Shown: in pieces, positions 1-12,500 of the stretch
How positions within the stretch are numbered: position 1 is the stretch's first letter
Layout of the letters: each line of letters opens with the position of its first letter
From: Casuarina equisetifolia
Lineage: Eukaryota; Streptophyta; Magnoliopsida; Fagales; Casuarinaceae
Assembly (NCBI GenBank): GCA_028551475.1
Contig: CM052358.1
Coordinates: 9,035,938 to 9,099,937 of the forward strand
Length of the DNA stretch: 64,000 nucleotides
Reading direction: 5' to 3'
Position numbers and translations under genes: made by a program
Notes under the pieces: model-generated
Told to the model about the DNA's origin: nothing
The model's input: only the letters and a program-made list of their open reading frames with translations
Database searches by the model: none

Positions 1-1099
1 AGTTTTGGAGGCCGGCAAAAAAAACTATTTTGGCTCGGCGGAAAGGAGGAGGGAAATTATTTTGTAGCAGACTACCACCTTTCGGTGCTTCTTTGTAGCT
101 AACATGATAAAAATTGCAGAAAGTATGGTATCTAATTGGAGCTCAGCTCTTCCAGAAATTAAAACCTTATTTTATTTCCGATTGCGGGGACTTCAACTCA
201 TATGTTACAAAAGTGACAAAGTTTCCTTTTGGGGATGTTGCTCCCAAAAATCCTGAGCATTACTGCCTATCCAAGGAAAGAAAAATCTGAGCATTATGAC
301 AAAGTTGGACTTGCAAGCATCTGTCTTTTGCCGCTGTGCCAACTTTTCTTTATGGGTCTGGTGGAAAATGGTGGCAGACCCTACTAGATGTTGAACAGCA
401 GGTGCCTGGTGTCCGAGTTGGATTTCCACTACTTTTGTCTTTTATTCTGCAGCTTCAGAAGAGGATCTGACGCCGACGCATGCAAGTTTGCTGGACTTCC
501 AATAGCCTTCTCTCTCTTGTTTTTCTTTGCAACTTTGTCGGTCGGTGTCCCTTTCTGTACGTGTTCTCCACCCATGACCGAAATTCTCTTTTTCCCCTCC
601 GTTGTCGTACTCTTTTTTCCTTTTCCTTTTTTCTAACTTTGATAGCATTGGCTAATGCGTCATTATTTTGGTGTTTGCCCAATCTTCAAATTTAAAATGT
701 GGCTGTATGGCTATGTCTCGCGGTGGAGCTCCCTTACATATCAGTTAACTATAGGTTCAAAAATTCAGCTCGGTTCCAAAAAAGATCATTTACCCCTAGA
801 ATACCGCTATGCCCGAACGGCCAAATGCGGCCAAATGCGGCCGAATATCAATGCAATGCCGCGAGTAATGTCTGATTTGTGGTCCTTTTGTTCTCTTCTC
901 AATAGATGTGTCCTCATATCTACTTAATTTAGTTGTCCAAACTCAAATTCTTGAAGTAATTAAGATTGTTTAGTAGTATACTATAGAATCTAAGATAATG
1001 TTAGTAATTGAGTTAGATTACTTAATACATTTACTTGTAACTGAAAAATCTTTTACTAATTTATTACTTTTGTAGACTGTTTGAAATTATAGCCTAGGA
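1..1099. other. intergenic, no gene seen
   Basis: Several short open frames overlap on both strands between 200 and 930, but none shows a recognisable domain, splice structure or conserved motif. A pyrimidine-rich stretch lies around 585-640. I see nothing that supports a gene. Confidence 0.5.
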
Positions 1100-1478
1100 G
1101 CTAAAGTGAGGATTGAAGGTTGGATACCTAAAGGATGGCCAGAGAAGACATGGACGAACGACAAATATAAAGATCTGAGTTTTGATTATTTCTTCTCTCT
1201 TTTAACAAATCAATTTGAATCAGTTTTATATACACTTTCCAATCAATAAAGCAGCAAGAGCAGAAAAATGTAATCAATTTACAACGTAAATGATTGATCG
1301 GAATAGATCAAAGCAGAGCTTTTGACCTTTGGCGATCTATGGCAGAAGATTTGGGTTCTACAACCCGAACGTAGGCAACTAGGGCTAGCGTGGCATATCT
1401 TCTAACAAGGGTGTTGACTCAACGACATATGTGGATAGTGTGCAGAACTCAAGTACGCATGTAGGTGCATCCTTTAAA
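1100..1478 (-). repeat. 3' LTR of Copia fossil
   Basis: This stretch aligns by eye with 4335-4757. Shared blocks include the tggcagaagatttgggttct segment and the gtaggtg.tcctttaa end. The copies differ by many substitutions and small indels, which suggests an old insertion. Confidence 0.7.
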
Positions 1479-4334
1479 AAACCCCCACAAATTGAACGAG
1501 CAATATAACTATAAGCTTGGACCTAAGAAGAGGTAAATGCACTAATGAGAGTCCTTTGATAAATACGTCTATTGGTTGATCCACAAATGAGATGAAGTGA
1601 AGATGTAACTATCCACACACTAGTTGCTTTCAAATGAAGTGATAAAAATTCTTAATATACTTGGTACGAGCATGAAAACATGGGTTGGTTGTCAAGTAAA
1701 GCACAAAGTGATTGCACATCAAAGAGTGGGTGGATGAGGCGGGAGAGTGCAAGGATCATGAAGTAGGCACTCAATCTACATAAGCTTCATAATGGTATCA
1801 GTGAGACATTTGTACTTAGCATTAATATTGGAACAAACCACCATATGTTATTCACAACAGCTCTAGGATATGAGATTACACCTGAGAAAGATGCAAAAGG
1901 CTCCAATCAAGTGGCAGTTATCATTGTCACCAATTCAACTAGCATAAAAAAAAAGGCCTTAAGGGTAATGGAAGGCTTCATGTGTAAAGAAAACCCATGC
2001 AAGTTGTGTCAGCTAGAAAGCAAAGGATGTGTTTGATAGCATGCTAGTGAATTGTAGGCTTATGAAGAAATTGAGAAGTGGATTGACAACATAGGCAATG
2101 TCTAGTTTGATAAGTGTTAGATACTAGGAGGGCACCGACAATACTACAAAGTAAGATAGAATCCATAAAGGGCTCACCATTTTAGAGAGACATAAACATT
2201 ACTTTGGCATCCAACATCTTTGCTCAAATGAGAATCTCATGCGTGAATTTTGCTTGATAAAATAATAGGTTATCAATACTTTGATACCAAGAAAATAGTG
2301 AGAAGAACCATATCTTTGATGTCAAAATCTTGTTGTAAGGCAATGAGAAGACTAGAAAAAAGAGCTGAGGGGAATCCTATTAGGATGATATCATCTATAT
2401 AAATGAGTGGAACAATAATGTATCTAATCGTGTGTAGGATAAAAATAAGGTGTTGTTTGCAAAATAAGAAACCCAAGTGGTGTGAGGAACATGCTTAGCT
2501 ACTAATACCAAGACCCTGGAGCCTACTTGAAAGAGTGGTATAATTGACAAACAAGATCAAGGTGAGTTGGGTTAGTGAAACCAAATGGTTTTCTATGTAA
2601 ACTTCTTCAAACAAGTACCCATGAAGAAAGACATTGGATATATTGAGTTGACACATGGAGCAACCATAGGAGTAAGCCAAGGCTAAGACAATACGGATGG
2701 TTTTTGGTTTGACAACGAAGCTAAAGTCTTAATGTAATGGATCCTAGCTTAGTGGTGAAAGCCCTTAGCCACTAGTCCTACTTTGTAATGTTCTAAAGAT
2801 TTATATAAGTGAAGCTTCACTTTGCAAATCCATTTGCACCTAGTGAATTGAATGCTAAGTGGTAAGGAAACCATGGCCCAGGTGCCATTCTTAATAAGAG
2901 TAATGTACACAACTACCATTGCTTTGCAATAGTGAGAGTCCCAAACAATTTAAGGGAAATAGGTAAGCTCAATCTAAAGGTGAGCAATCACTTTCAAGGT
3001 ATAGGTTTTTGGCAAGTGAAAGCTTGCCAAGCAATCATATAATCCTAAAGATGAATGATTGGTCTAGGAGGTGGGGGCTATCAAATTGAAGTAGTGGGTG
3101 GAATTGGTAAAGAGGGACTATAGGGAAAGATGAGTTTGGAAAGGATAAGATTGACTCTAAGAGTGAAGGAGATGATAAGGAATCTAATGTGGATAGAATA
3201 ATAAGTATAAGTACTAGAAACATTATTGGAGATTCAAGTATTGGTGGTGGGGTAGGCCATGGGATGTTGATGGAAATACCTCCTCGCAAAACATTACATC
3301 AACTGCTATGAAGAACTTTTTACTATAAAGAAATAATAGTATTTGTGGTAGCTAAGTGGGTAACCCAAAACACACAAGCATGGACACGAGCATGGAACCA
3401 AGAAGTAAGCTTGTGAAGGGCATATGTCTAAAAGTTTGTGAATACCACACCATTCAAAACACATAAGTGACATTAGGAAGATGAAGGAATAAAATCTTCC
3501 ACGATGAGAGATTGCCAATAACAAGAGACATAACGCAATTGATGAGGTAAACTTCTAGCTCAAAAGAAAAAGTTACAAAAATGAATAAGAATGACCATCT
3601 AAGTCATGTCGTGGAGGCCAGTTTCAATTATAAGTCTATGCCTCCATTTGGCTATTAGCTCTGAAATAAAGAGTAGGAGTAGGAAATCCTTTGGTGAGTT
3701 TCAACCTATGCTAAGTGATTGCAAAGAGCAAAGGAGAGAAACTTTGAGACAATATTACAATAAGTAGCTTGTATTTTGCTTCTCAATTGTTTATGACAAA
3801 ATTGTAAGATATTAGAAAAATATCAAAAAAAATTGAGATTGTGTAAAAAAAGTATAAATCCATGAAATGTAGGAAAAATCATCCACTAATCACACACAAT
3901 ATTTATTATCATTAAAGTGATTAAAGGGGGTGGACCTCATCCATGAAATTACACTAATTGAAGTGGAGCAAAAGACTTAAATTGAATGGGCAGGTGCTCG
4001 TGATGGTGACTCTTCATTAGAGCACGCACCTTAAACGAGGAAAAGAAAAATGAGAAAAAATTATTTGCGTTAGACGGAGGAGACAAATAAGTGCCTTTAA
4101 AAATTGAGACTCGTACGTGATGCGAGGAGAGGAGCAATTCGTGTTTCCCAAATGACTAAGTTTGTGCCATCAAATCGTTCTTCGATGGCCAAATAGGGAA
4201 TGGCTGTAAACATAAGAGTTGGATTTGGGTTTGCGAGTTAGAAATAGGGGGAACGGTAGGGGTCACAGAAGAAGATGAAGAGGCCATAGGTTTTTCTATT
4301 AGAGGGCTTGCGCTAGGGGGCTCTCAGATAACAA

Positions 4335-4434
4335 GTTAAAATGAGGATCGAAGGTTGGAGACCTAAAGGATGTGTGGAGAAGACGGAGACGAACTGCAAA
4401 TATTAAAAACCATTTCTTGATGATTTTTTCCTCC

Positions 4435-4476
<42 letters not shown>

Positions 4477-4757
4477 TTAAAGACTGGTTTGAATCAATTT
4501 ATATACACTTGCCAAGGAATTTGAATCAAGCAACAATTACGAAAAAATGCAATTAATTTTCAATAGAAACAATCGATCAAAACATATCAAAACAAAGTCG
4601 TTGGGCTTGAACATCTATGGCAGAAGATTTGGGTTCTGCTACTCGAACGCCGGCAACTTGGGTTGATGGGGCGTCTCTTCTAATAAGGATGCTGACTGAG
4701 CTGCGGATATGGATAGCACATGTAACTTAAGCGCGCCTGTAGGTGTGTCCTTTAACA
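4335..4757 (-). repeat. 5' LTR of Copia fossil
   Basis: Partner of 1100-1478. It contains a CT microsatellite at 4439-4477 that is much shorter in the other copy, so the microsatellite expanded after insertion. The primer-site-like sequence lies immediately to its left. Confidence 0.7.
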
Positions 4758-5166
4758 CTAAAGAAATTTACCGGCAAAGGGGCTGATTATTCTTATTTCA
4801 TTATTTTCTGAACATTTTTCGAGATCTTGACATACTTCACCATCATAAACCTTATCAAAATAGACTGCTAATATAAATTTTCCCAATTTTCAATGGCAAA
4901 CCGATGTAAATTTTGGATTGAGAATTCAAAAGATAAAACGGGGGTCGTCCGTGTACAGTGTTTATCTTCAAGAAAACTCAGAAAAATTCAGTATGGTTTT
5001 CTTCTTTTTTCTTTTCGCTTCAAGTCTTTACACTTGTACTAGTTCTTTGACTAAGATATGGGGATCATCTTCAACTTGACAACTGGATTTTTTTTGTTGT
5101 TGCTTCTTTTTTTTTTTTTTTTGACCTTTTAAAGCTCTAAGCTTCTTTATGTTATCTGTAAAAGTT

Positions 5167-5356
5167 GAAATCTGAATTCTAAATGTGGCTCATGGTCTCT
5201 TCTCCGGGATATCGCGGCAATCGAAGACTCATTACCCTGCCTGGTCGGACACAAGGTCTTGGAAATCTGAATTCTAAATGTGGCTCATGATCTGTTCTCC
5301 GGGATATCGCGGCAATCAAAGACTCATTACCCTGTCTGGTCGGACACAAGGTCTTG
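5167..5356. repeat. 95-bp direct tandem duplication
   Basis: The unit beginning gaaatctgaattctaaatgt at 5167 recurs at 5262 with only a few differences. A third copy starts at 5357 and stops after a few bases. The unit is GC-rich compared with its surroundings. The 95-bp period is not a multiple of three, so it is not a protein repeat. Confidence 0.85.
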
Positions 5357-5403
5357 GAAATCAATTTCAGGGAGGACCTGCCTTGCTCGACTTGTTTCCT
5401 TGA

Positions 5404-5883
5404 TTATTTTGCCATTGGCTGATACTTGCCGTCCGTGTTGCGCCTGTAATTGTTTTCAATCAATCGGTGCTTAGTACAAGCACTACGGCTTGATTTAGAA
5501 CCTGCAAAGAGGAAAATCTCCGTATTAAATTCAGGAATAGTATAGTGATTAAATTTATGCCGTCCATTGAAGGGTTCCAAACAAGGGAAAGACGCATTTG
5601 GAGGCCCAAGACGGACGGACAGACACGCATGCATTCTCAACGGACACTGTTTGTTTTCTTTATTGGCCGGAGTATGATGGTGCTGGAGAGGTTTCAGGGA
5701 CAGATCAACTGATACAAAACTGTATTCGTGGTTGAATAAATGACAAACTAGAAAATCTGCAGAACAGGGAAATGATCCAAGAAGAATCTGAACAACCATG
5801 AGAGCCATTAGTTGTGTTGTCACTTTGGGGAACATATCATTTATGCCTTTTGTAAGGTCTTTTGTGTTATGACTTGCGGCCAC
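5404..5883 (-). CDS. unidentified 159-codon open frame, doubtful
   Basis: An ATG-started frame on the minus strand with a hydrophobic stretch near residues 22-44 that could pass for a signal peptide or membrane segment. I recognise no family. Histidine and asparagine use is irregular and no splice sites or promoter stand out. It may be chance, a transcribed non-coding region or an orphan gene. Confidence 0.12.
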   Translation of the reverse strand: MAASHNTKDLTKGINDMFPKVTTQLMALMVVQILLGSFPCSADFLVCHLFNHEYSFVSVDLSLKPLQHHHTPANKENKQCPLRMHACLSVRLGPPNASFPCLEPFNGRHKFNHYTIPEFNTEIFLFAGSKSSRSACTKHRLIENNYRRNTDGKYQPMAK

Positions 5884-6044
5884 TAGTTATCAGATATTGT
5901 CCACTATCTCATTTAGACAAAGGCCAACCAAGTCTGCTTTAATAGTGTTGCCATTCCATCCAATCAAGTCATTTGCTTTTAAGGCACTGTTAGAAATGCA
6001 GCTCTAATCACCTTTTGACAGCCATATGCTGAAGATAATTATTT

Positions 6045-6083
6045 TGTTATTATTGTTATTATTGTTATTATTGTTATTATTTT
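6045..6083. repeat. 9-bp microsatellite (TGTTATTAT)n
   Basis: About four tandem copies of the 9-mer, with clean boundaries. Confidence 0.9.
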
Positions 6084-7154
6084 TCCTCTTTTTCTTCCCA
6101 AGAACTTGAAGAGATGTGACTTACCATCCGTTCTAATCGATTGCCCCCCAGTATTTAGACCTTTTCTGACAAAGTTTTGAAAAAAACAAAAAAGAAGACG
6201 AAGAAGACGAAGAAGAAAGAAAAGCTGCCATTAAACCTTCCCTGGGCCCAACCCAAATCTTAAACCTCTTTATCCCTTGCCGGCAGCTAAAGTTTTGATC
6301 TGGAAATGAGTAACAACAGTGTCTTTGACCCAGGGTGAAGGCATGTTATTAAGTGAGGGAGGGGTTTGAAACAACTTTTAGCTAGTGGGAGGCAATGGTG
6401 GGGGGTGGATCATTGACCTACCCATTGAAAAGGTGGCAGGGCCAAAGTTTTTATACCAAAAGGGGCGGGTAGTTTAAGTGGAAACTAAATCATCTTTTTG
6501 GGGGACAACTTTTGAAGGGAATGGGCATCGAATTTTGACATTTGCTACCACAATTAGTTTCATTAGAATTCCATATGAAATGTCGGTCGCCACTACATTT
6601 AAAGTCGATAATCCTTTTAGATAGCGTGAGATAGAATATATGACCTCTTAGAGTAGGAGCAGTAAATGGATTCAATTAAGAGCAAAAGCTACTCGTTAAA
6701 GTATTTATGTGTTGTATTGCAATATGGGCTAAATATCCATGTCCTAAAAAGTAATCATTCGTGCAGTTAAAAGTGAGATTGGCTGGACTTCTTTCTCTCA
6801 AAATTTCTTTTGGTGATTTTACATTGTTCTTAACCTCTTAAATGTTTCATCTTTGATTACTAATTCAACAGCAATGAGCCGTTATTATTATTATTTTTAT
6901 CATTGAGAAAAATCAATGACAAATTGTGGGGATGGGCTAGAAGTAAAGCTGTGTGTAAAGAATTGAGAAGTTATCCCGGCCAGGAAAATCTTTTCAGGAA
7001 GAGTTTCTTTCAAACAAAATAAACAGATTTATCATTATTTTAATCAAATTAGTTGGGATTTTATCAGTTTAACAAGAGATTAAAAATAATTAAGATTTTT
7101 GAAATATGGGATATTGGTAAATGGGTCAGACATTGCCGGTTTTTTCTCTGAATG

Positions 7155-7179
7155 TGTGATTGTGATTGTGATTGTGATT
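7155..7179. repeat. 6-bp microsatellite (GTGATT)4
   Basis: Four perfect copies of the 6-mer. Confidence 0.9.
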
Positions 7180-8228
7180 GAATTTGTAGTTGCTGGGAGA
7201 GTTTTGTGGCTATTATGTGCAATGGTTTCGGAGTTTCTGGACACGATCCATGTATGCATGCGTGGTCTTAATGTAATTCTTTGATCATTAAATGGTGTTA
7301 AGAATATTCACAGTTCCTCGTTAGATATCACTTGTTGGGGCTCTATTAGATTGCATCATCACTTACGTATGGGAATGAATACACAACAACACGATTGCAT
7401 ACATTCACAATAATATATTTAAGGAGGTTCAAACTAATATAATATTTTACATTCTTATAATCTCTTTTGATTGATTATTTTAATTTTCTTTTTTGGAACT
7501 TTTCTCTCACTAAGCAAGTGGTTCTGTCATTATCTAAAAACATGAGGCATTCATCGTAAATTCATCGGACTCGACAACCAAACTCTTCGGGAGACTTTCT
7601 CAAACAATCAGCCAGCCCCCAAAAGGCTTTCTTATTAAAATAGCAAACCCACTAAGTTATTCTAAGCTTCATATAAATAATAAAATATTAAATCATACCG
7701 TTTAACAGAACTGTTCAAAGTGATCCTAACAAGTAGTCGTCCCTAATATGTCCTTTCGGAGGGGTTTAGTTACCTTTTGTTATTGTATTTCCTTTCTTTG
7801 TCTGCAGGCAGGAAAGTCTAGATTAGTGATCTCGTGAAGGGTTGAGATGATGATGATAAAGAATTACTGATTCCACTCTTGAGGACAGCAAAAAGGAAAA
7901 GAAATATGATTGGAGTAAATAAATAGAGTCTTAAGCGAATTTTGGGTATGAAATCCAGCTGCAAATCAGCGGAGGTAGCTTTTGACAGAGTCGCAGTGGT
8001 TAGTATAAGCTGAATGAGATGAGGAGTTAAAAAAGAATTGTGATCCACTTGGGTAGTGGTCTAGAGGAAGTAGTTGCTTATTTTTTGCTATTTTCGACTA
8101 ACAACGTTGCATAGTCAGTTGTCGATGATCGGCAGAGTGCAAGTGTGGCGTTTATCCGGTAAGACAGAATGATAAGAACGGAAAAAAGGAGAAGAAAAGG
8201 AAAGTTACCGAGGATTTTGATGAAGAAA

Positions 8229-8233
<5 letters not shown>

Positions 8234-8281
<48 letters not shown>
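8234..8281. repeat. GA microsatellite upstream of P450
   Basis: About 24 uninterrupted GA units, some 340 bp upstream of the TATA box. Plant BPC/GAGA-binding proteins are known to bind such tracts, so a regulatory role is possible but not shown. Confidence 0.9.
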
Positions 8282-8284
<3 letters not shown>

Positions 8285-8617
8285 CAGGTTTGTGGTCTGT
8301 CCTAGCCCCAAGCGCGAGAAAACGGTTGGTCGGAGGAGATGGGCATTGAGAATGAGTACAGGCTAAAAACACATCAAACTGTGAGCCCCGACCAGAGATA
8401 GGACGAATGCATATATTTTTAGAGAATCACAACAACTTAGAAGACGACAAAGGAATTTTAGATATATTAGATATATGCCGGCCAGCTCTCTATCCCCATC
8501 AAAACAAATTACAACTGCCAGAAAACCAGTCTACAGCTTTCCTTTTCTGCTCCGTCCTGTAAGCGCTCTCTACCACTAGCTTTGTCTGGCGCACTCGCCA
8601 ACGTTGGCGTGGGAGTC

Positions 8618-8624
8618 TATAAAA
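8618..8624 (+). promoter_or_regulatory. TATA box of the P450 gene
   Basis: TATAAAA in a GC-richer setting, 147 bp upstream of the P450 start codon. It predicts transcription starting near 8650 and a 5' leader of about 120 bases. I see no ATG in that leader. Confidence 0.7.
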
Positions 8625-8770
8625 GGAGGCAAAGCACAGAGAAAGAGATTGAGATTCAGGTTGAGAGGGAAGTGTGTGTGCTTTGCTCCTGGCAGTGGGA
8701 GAGAGAGTTGGAACGAACGAACATTGGTATTGGTGACCACTCATAAGAACACAAAACCTTTCAAGTTCTA

Positions 8771-9529
8771 ATGGAGTTGGGTTCCCTCTGGGCGGTCGTC
8801 TTGGGCGTCTTCGGTGCTCTGGTGGCCCTGCAATGGTTTCTCAAGAACGCTAATGGGTGGCTCTTTGAAACCAAATTGGGTGAAAAGCAGTATTCTCTTC
8901 CTCCTGGTGATCTGGGCTGGCTTTACATAGGGAACATGTGGTCCTTCCTCCGAGCCTTCAAGTCGCATGATCCTGATTCCTTCATCTCCACCTTTGTTTC
9001 CAGGTCATAGCTCTCTCTCTCTCTCTCTCTCTCTCTCCTTCTCTCTCTCTCTCTCCTTCTCTTTCTCTGCATATTTGTCCATCTCTGCACTTAACGACGC
9101 CTAAATTGTTCCGCTCTCCGCGCTTGCCGTGTCTGTGTGTCTGTCCGTGCGCGTGTCAGTGAGCGGGAGTGAGAGAGAGTACCGAGGGAGCTCCGAAGCT
9201 ATAGCTCCACCACTACAGTTAAACTAGAGGGACCACGCGAGGGCCTTTTCGGAATCCGGAAAATTCACTTCCCTATGTAAACACCTCCTCCTCTAAGTTA
9301 CCAAACTAGCCATCCGAGGTGATTTGAAAAAAAAAAAAAAAAACATTGGGAATGCCTTCTCCTGTCTGAAATCTCAATGTACCTTGGTGCGTACGGAACC
9401 TCCAGAGAGCTGGCCTAATTTTGGCATTTTCAGACTCGCCATTCGCCCGCCCATACCTACTTGTTCATTTCATCGTCTTTGAAGATCCGTAGGCTAAGGT
9501 TTTAGCATTTTCCGCTTTGCAAACATCGA

Positions 9530-9574
<45 letters not shown>

Positions 9575-12500
9575 GAGGAGCAGTGCCGTGGTCCATCGCG
9601 ACGATGGAATGCTCCAAACTTCACCGTTCTTTTCTGTAGCCGGAGTTGGCAAAGGACAAACTTTTCTTTTTGGGCCCTTCAGCCGTTAAATCCAAACCGC
9701 TGCTTTCAGTGCTCAGCTTTTAGGATGTTAACGTCAGCATGTGCTTCTCTCTCTCTCACACACACACACATCGCGGCCCTATTGGTTCGCAAATGTTCTT
9801 ATACTTCACTGACCTCTCTTCCAGGTCAAAACTCCATGCTTGACATATCCCACTACAATGAACGGCGTCAGATCTCACGAGTTAAGCTTTATAAACCCTA
9901 TTAGAGTTCCTCTAAGAAGCAAGACGGTATGGTAGAAGAGCATATAACCCGTTTGGACACATAATGAAGCAGACTTAAGTGGTTTCACTAGTATAATTCT
10001 TTAGTAGAACGAATGCGACTAATCTAATAAAAAGTTATGATAGTGCCGTCAGAAAGAGATCCGGACTGGAGAACTGTAGACTACTGTGTGCACTGTGTGC
10101 ACTGTGCTATTCACGCTACAAACCAAACACTAAATTCCCTCCGATGGCTTGCATTTTACCTTAAAGAAAGTCACTCAGATTTGTCATTTTGAGGAACTTG
10201 GGTCACTTTGGTAAGGCTTTTCTATCGCTGATGGTATATGCTTATTTTTCTTTGCCTGTTGCTGTTGACATTGGAATTGATGAAGTTTTTTTTTCATCTG
10301 AGGCCGGCACTTCTTGTTGTTTTACATAACGTTGCATGATTCTTTATACTGCAAGCGGTGATAGCCTTTTGCTGAATAAAAAAGTGAGAGACTTCACCCA
10401 TTGTAGCAGCAACAGCTGATATCCGGGCCCCCTACCTTTTGAGAAACTTGGCCTCCTCACTTTAGAAAGATAAAGAATCTTACAACTAGCTATGTACGCT
10501 TCTGTCTGATTGGCAGTCAATATAACTCATGTTTGATCGACCTGATAAACCGATAAAGGTAAAGAAGTGGACAAAAAAGAAAGGGGGCACGCAACAAAAC
10601 TTCCTAACTATTGGTGTTTCAAACTATCAGACTTTAATTCTTTTACTTTGAAGAATCCAAGGTCACATGATATGTTTTGCATTTCGACTTACATTAAGGG
10701 ATACTCATAGCTTTTCTATAACTTGAGTGTAATCATTTTTGTCCTTGAGATGAGTGTCAAAGCAAAAAGAAACAAGGAAAATAAGTCACATCATCAGAAT
10801 ACTTCCAAAAAGGAGCCCCGGTATAGAAAGAACACGTATCCAGTAGTTTCGAGCGTTGGTGCCTGTTATTTGTGTCAAGTGGTACAGTGGTTCACTGTCA
10901 AATACCAGGACTGTTTAGAAGCCAAAGTTCTTAAAGTAGTTCTCATTTGGGATTTCAACTCCCATTTGCAATCTTGTTTTGTTATGTTGAGGTGGAGTTC
11001 GATTAAGGTGCTTGTCATTTATCATCCGATTTGCAAATCTTTTTATGCTTGTGTTGCGTTGTAAAGATATTTGATCAATCGGGTCTCACTCTTTCGGCGG
11101 TGTCTTCCGAGACAATGTGTGTGCGTGTCACCACAACTCTTTTCCTTTCACCCAAAAGACAAGAAAGAGGAGAAGAAAAGTTTACTGTAGAAGGGGGGAA
11201 GTATTGGGACACTTCAAGTAACTGGAAAATCTAGAATGAGTGATTCTAGTCCTGGTACTGCCACAATTACTAGTTCACATCATCTAACTCTTTCCAACGG
11301 ATGTGACAAGAAAAGATTTTTTTTTGTCCCACCTTTTAGTCACATGATTTGGATCCTTCGCTCCAAGAAATGGGTCTTAAGCAAAGTATGCCCTTTGAGT
11401 ATAGAATGTGTGTAGTAGGCATTTTCAGTCAAAATGTCATAACCCTGATTTTCCAATAATGCAGATTTGGACGTACTGGAATGTACAAGGCCTTCATGTT
11501 TGGAAGCCCAAGTGTGATAGCTACAACACCTGAAACATGCAGAAGAATTTTGACTGACGATGATTGCTTTAAGCCTGGGTGGCCTCGATCCACCACTGAG
11601 CTCATCGGAAGGAAGTCATTTATTGGCATTTCTTACGAAGAACATAAGCGTCTCAGGCGGCTTACAGCCGCTCCAGTCAATGGCAACGAGGCATTGTCGG
11701 TGTACACAAAATATATAGAGGATAATGTAATCTCTTCCTTGAACAAATGGGCAACAATGGGAGAAATCGAGTTCTTAACTGAGCTCCGGAGACTCACTTT
11801 TCGGATAATTATGTATATTTTTCTTAGCTCAGAGAGTGAGCCGGTAATGGAGGCTTTGGAGAGGGAATATACGACGCTTAATTATGGAGTTAGAGCCATG
11901 GCAATCAATCTTCCCGGATTTGCTTACCATAAAGCACTGAAGGTGAGTATTGTCTTCTTTTACAGTCATATTTTCCTTTTAAACTTCTGTCCAGTTGAAA
12001 TTCAATCTCTAAAGAGTCACTAGGATTGCAGAAACTTAATTTTATGCTTAATTTTTTTCTGTTCAGTGAAAGAACTAAAAGACAGATAGAGTCATTGTTT
12101 TCCAGGCTAAATAAGTTCATCTATGAGTGATTTATGAAGCAATCATTTTCTTATATGATATCTAAATTGAAGAATGTTAAACTGTCATTTCAGGCTCGAA
12201 AGAATCTTGTGGCCATATTTCAATCTATTGTTGACGAAAGAAAAAAGCAAAGACAGTGCAGCGCCCTAATAAAGAAGAAAGATATGATGGATGCTTTGCT
12301 TAATGTTGAGGATGAGCATGGCAGAAAGTTGACTGACGAGGAAATTATAGACGTTTTGTTGATGTACCTCAACGCAGGTCATGAGTCATCAGGCCATACC
12401 GCAATGTGGGCTACCATTTTCCTCCAAGAGAACCCGGAATATCTTGAAAAAGCTAAGGTATTGGAACCCAGAGATAGCTCCATAACATCATCATCTAGTT

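Larger units (their letters stand above)
1100..4757 (-). mobile_element. old Ty1/Copia LTR retrotransposon, broken
   Basis: Two related terminal repeats (about 1100-1478 and 4335-4757) enclose an internal region that reads on the minus strand. Reverse-transcriptase traces are visible at about 2270-2680, including an LIYIDDI-type catalytic box and an NVFLHG-type motif typical of Copia pol. Next to the right-hand repeat, at about 4313-4334, lies a degenerate match to the complement of the initiator-tRNA primer site. A C-rich stretch at about 1479-1490 fits a polypurine tract on the minus strand. So the 5' LTR is on the right and the 3' LTR on the left. The LTRs differ at many positions and the interior carries many breaks and is short, so this is an old fossil. 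Family assignment is firm; the exact ends are good to about 10 bp. Confidence 0.75.
4758..8617. other. intergenic, upstream region of the P450 gene
   Basis: No gene is supported. The region holds a 95-bp tandem duplication (5167-5356), a 159-codon open frame of unknown value (5404-5883, minus), simple repeats at 6045-6083 and 7155-7179, and a long GA repeat at 8234-8281. The last few hundred bases before 8618 should contain the P450 promoter. Confidence 0.5.

Noticed and set aside
388-695. Overlapping frames on both strands
   Set aside because: Pyrimidine-rich sequence yields mutually overlapping short frames with no motif or gene structure.
2740-2790. tRNA-like tagcttagtgg motif
   Set aside because: It lies inside the Copia fossil and no B box, cloverleaf or tail follows at the right spacing.
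8169-8366. Arg/Glu-rich frame
   Set aside because: It is the translation of a GA microsatellite; the opposite strand gives a Leu/Ser repeat for the same reason.
10723-11064. 113-codon frame inside KAO intron 1
   Set aside because: No family motif; the flanking exons join without it and the protein already has the family length.
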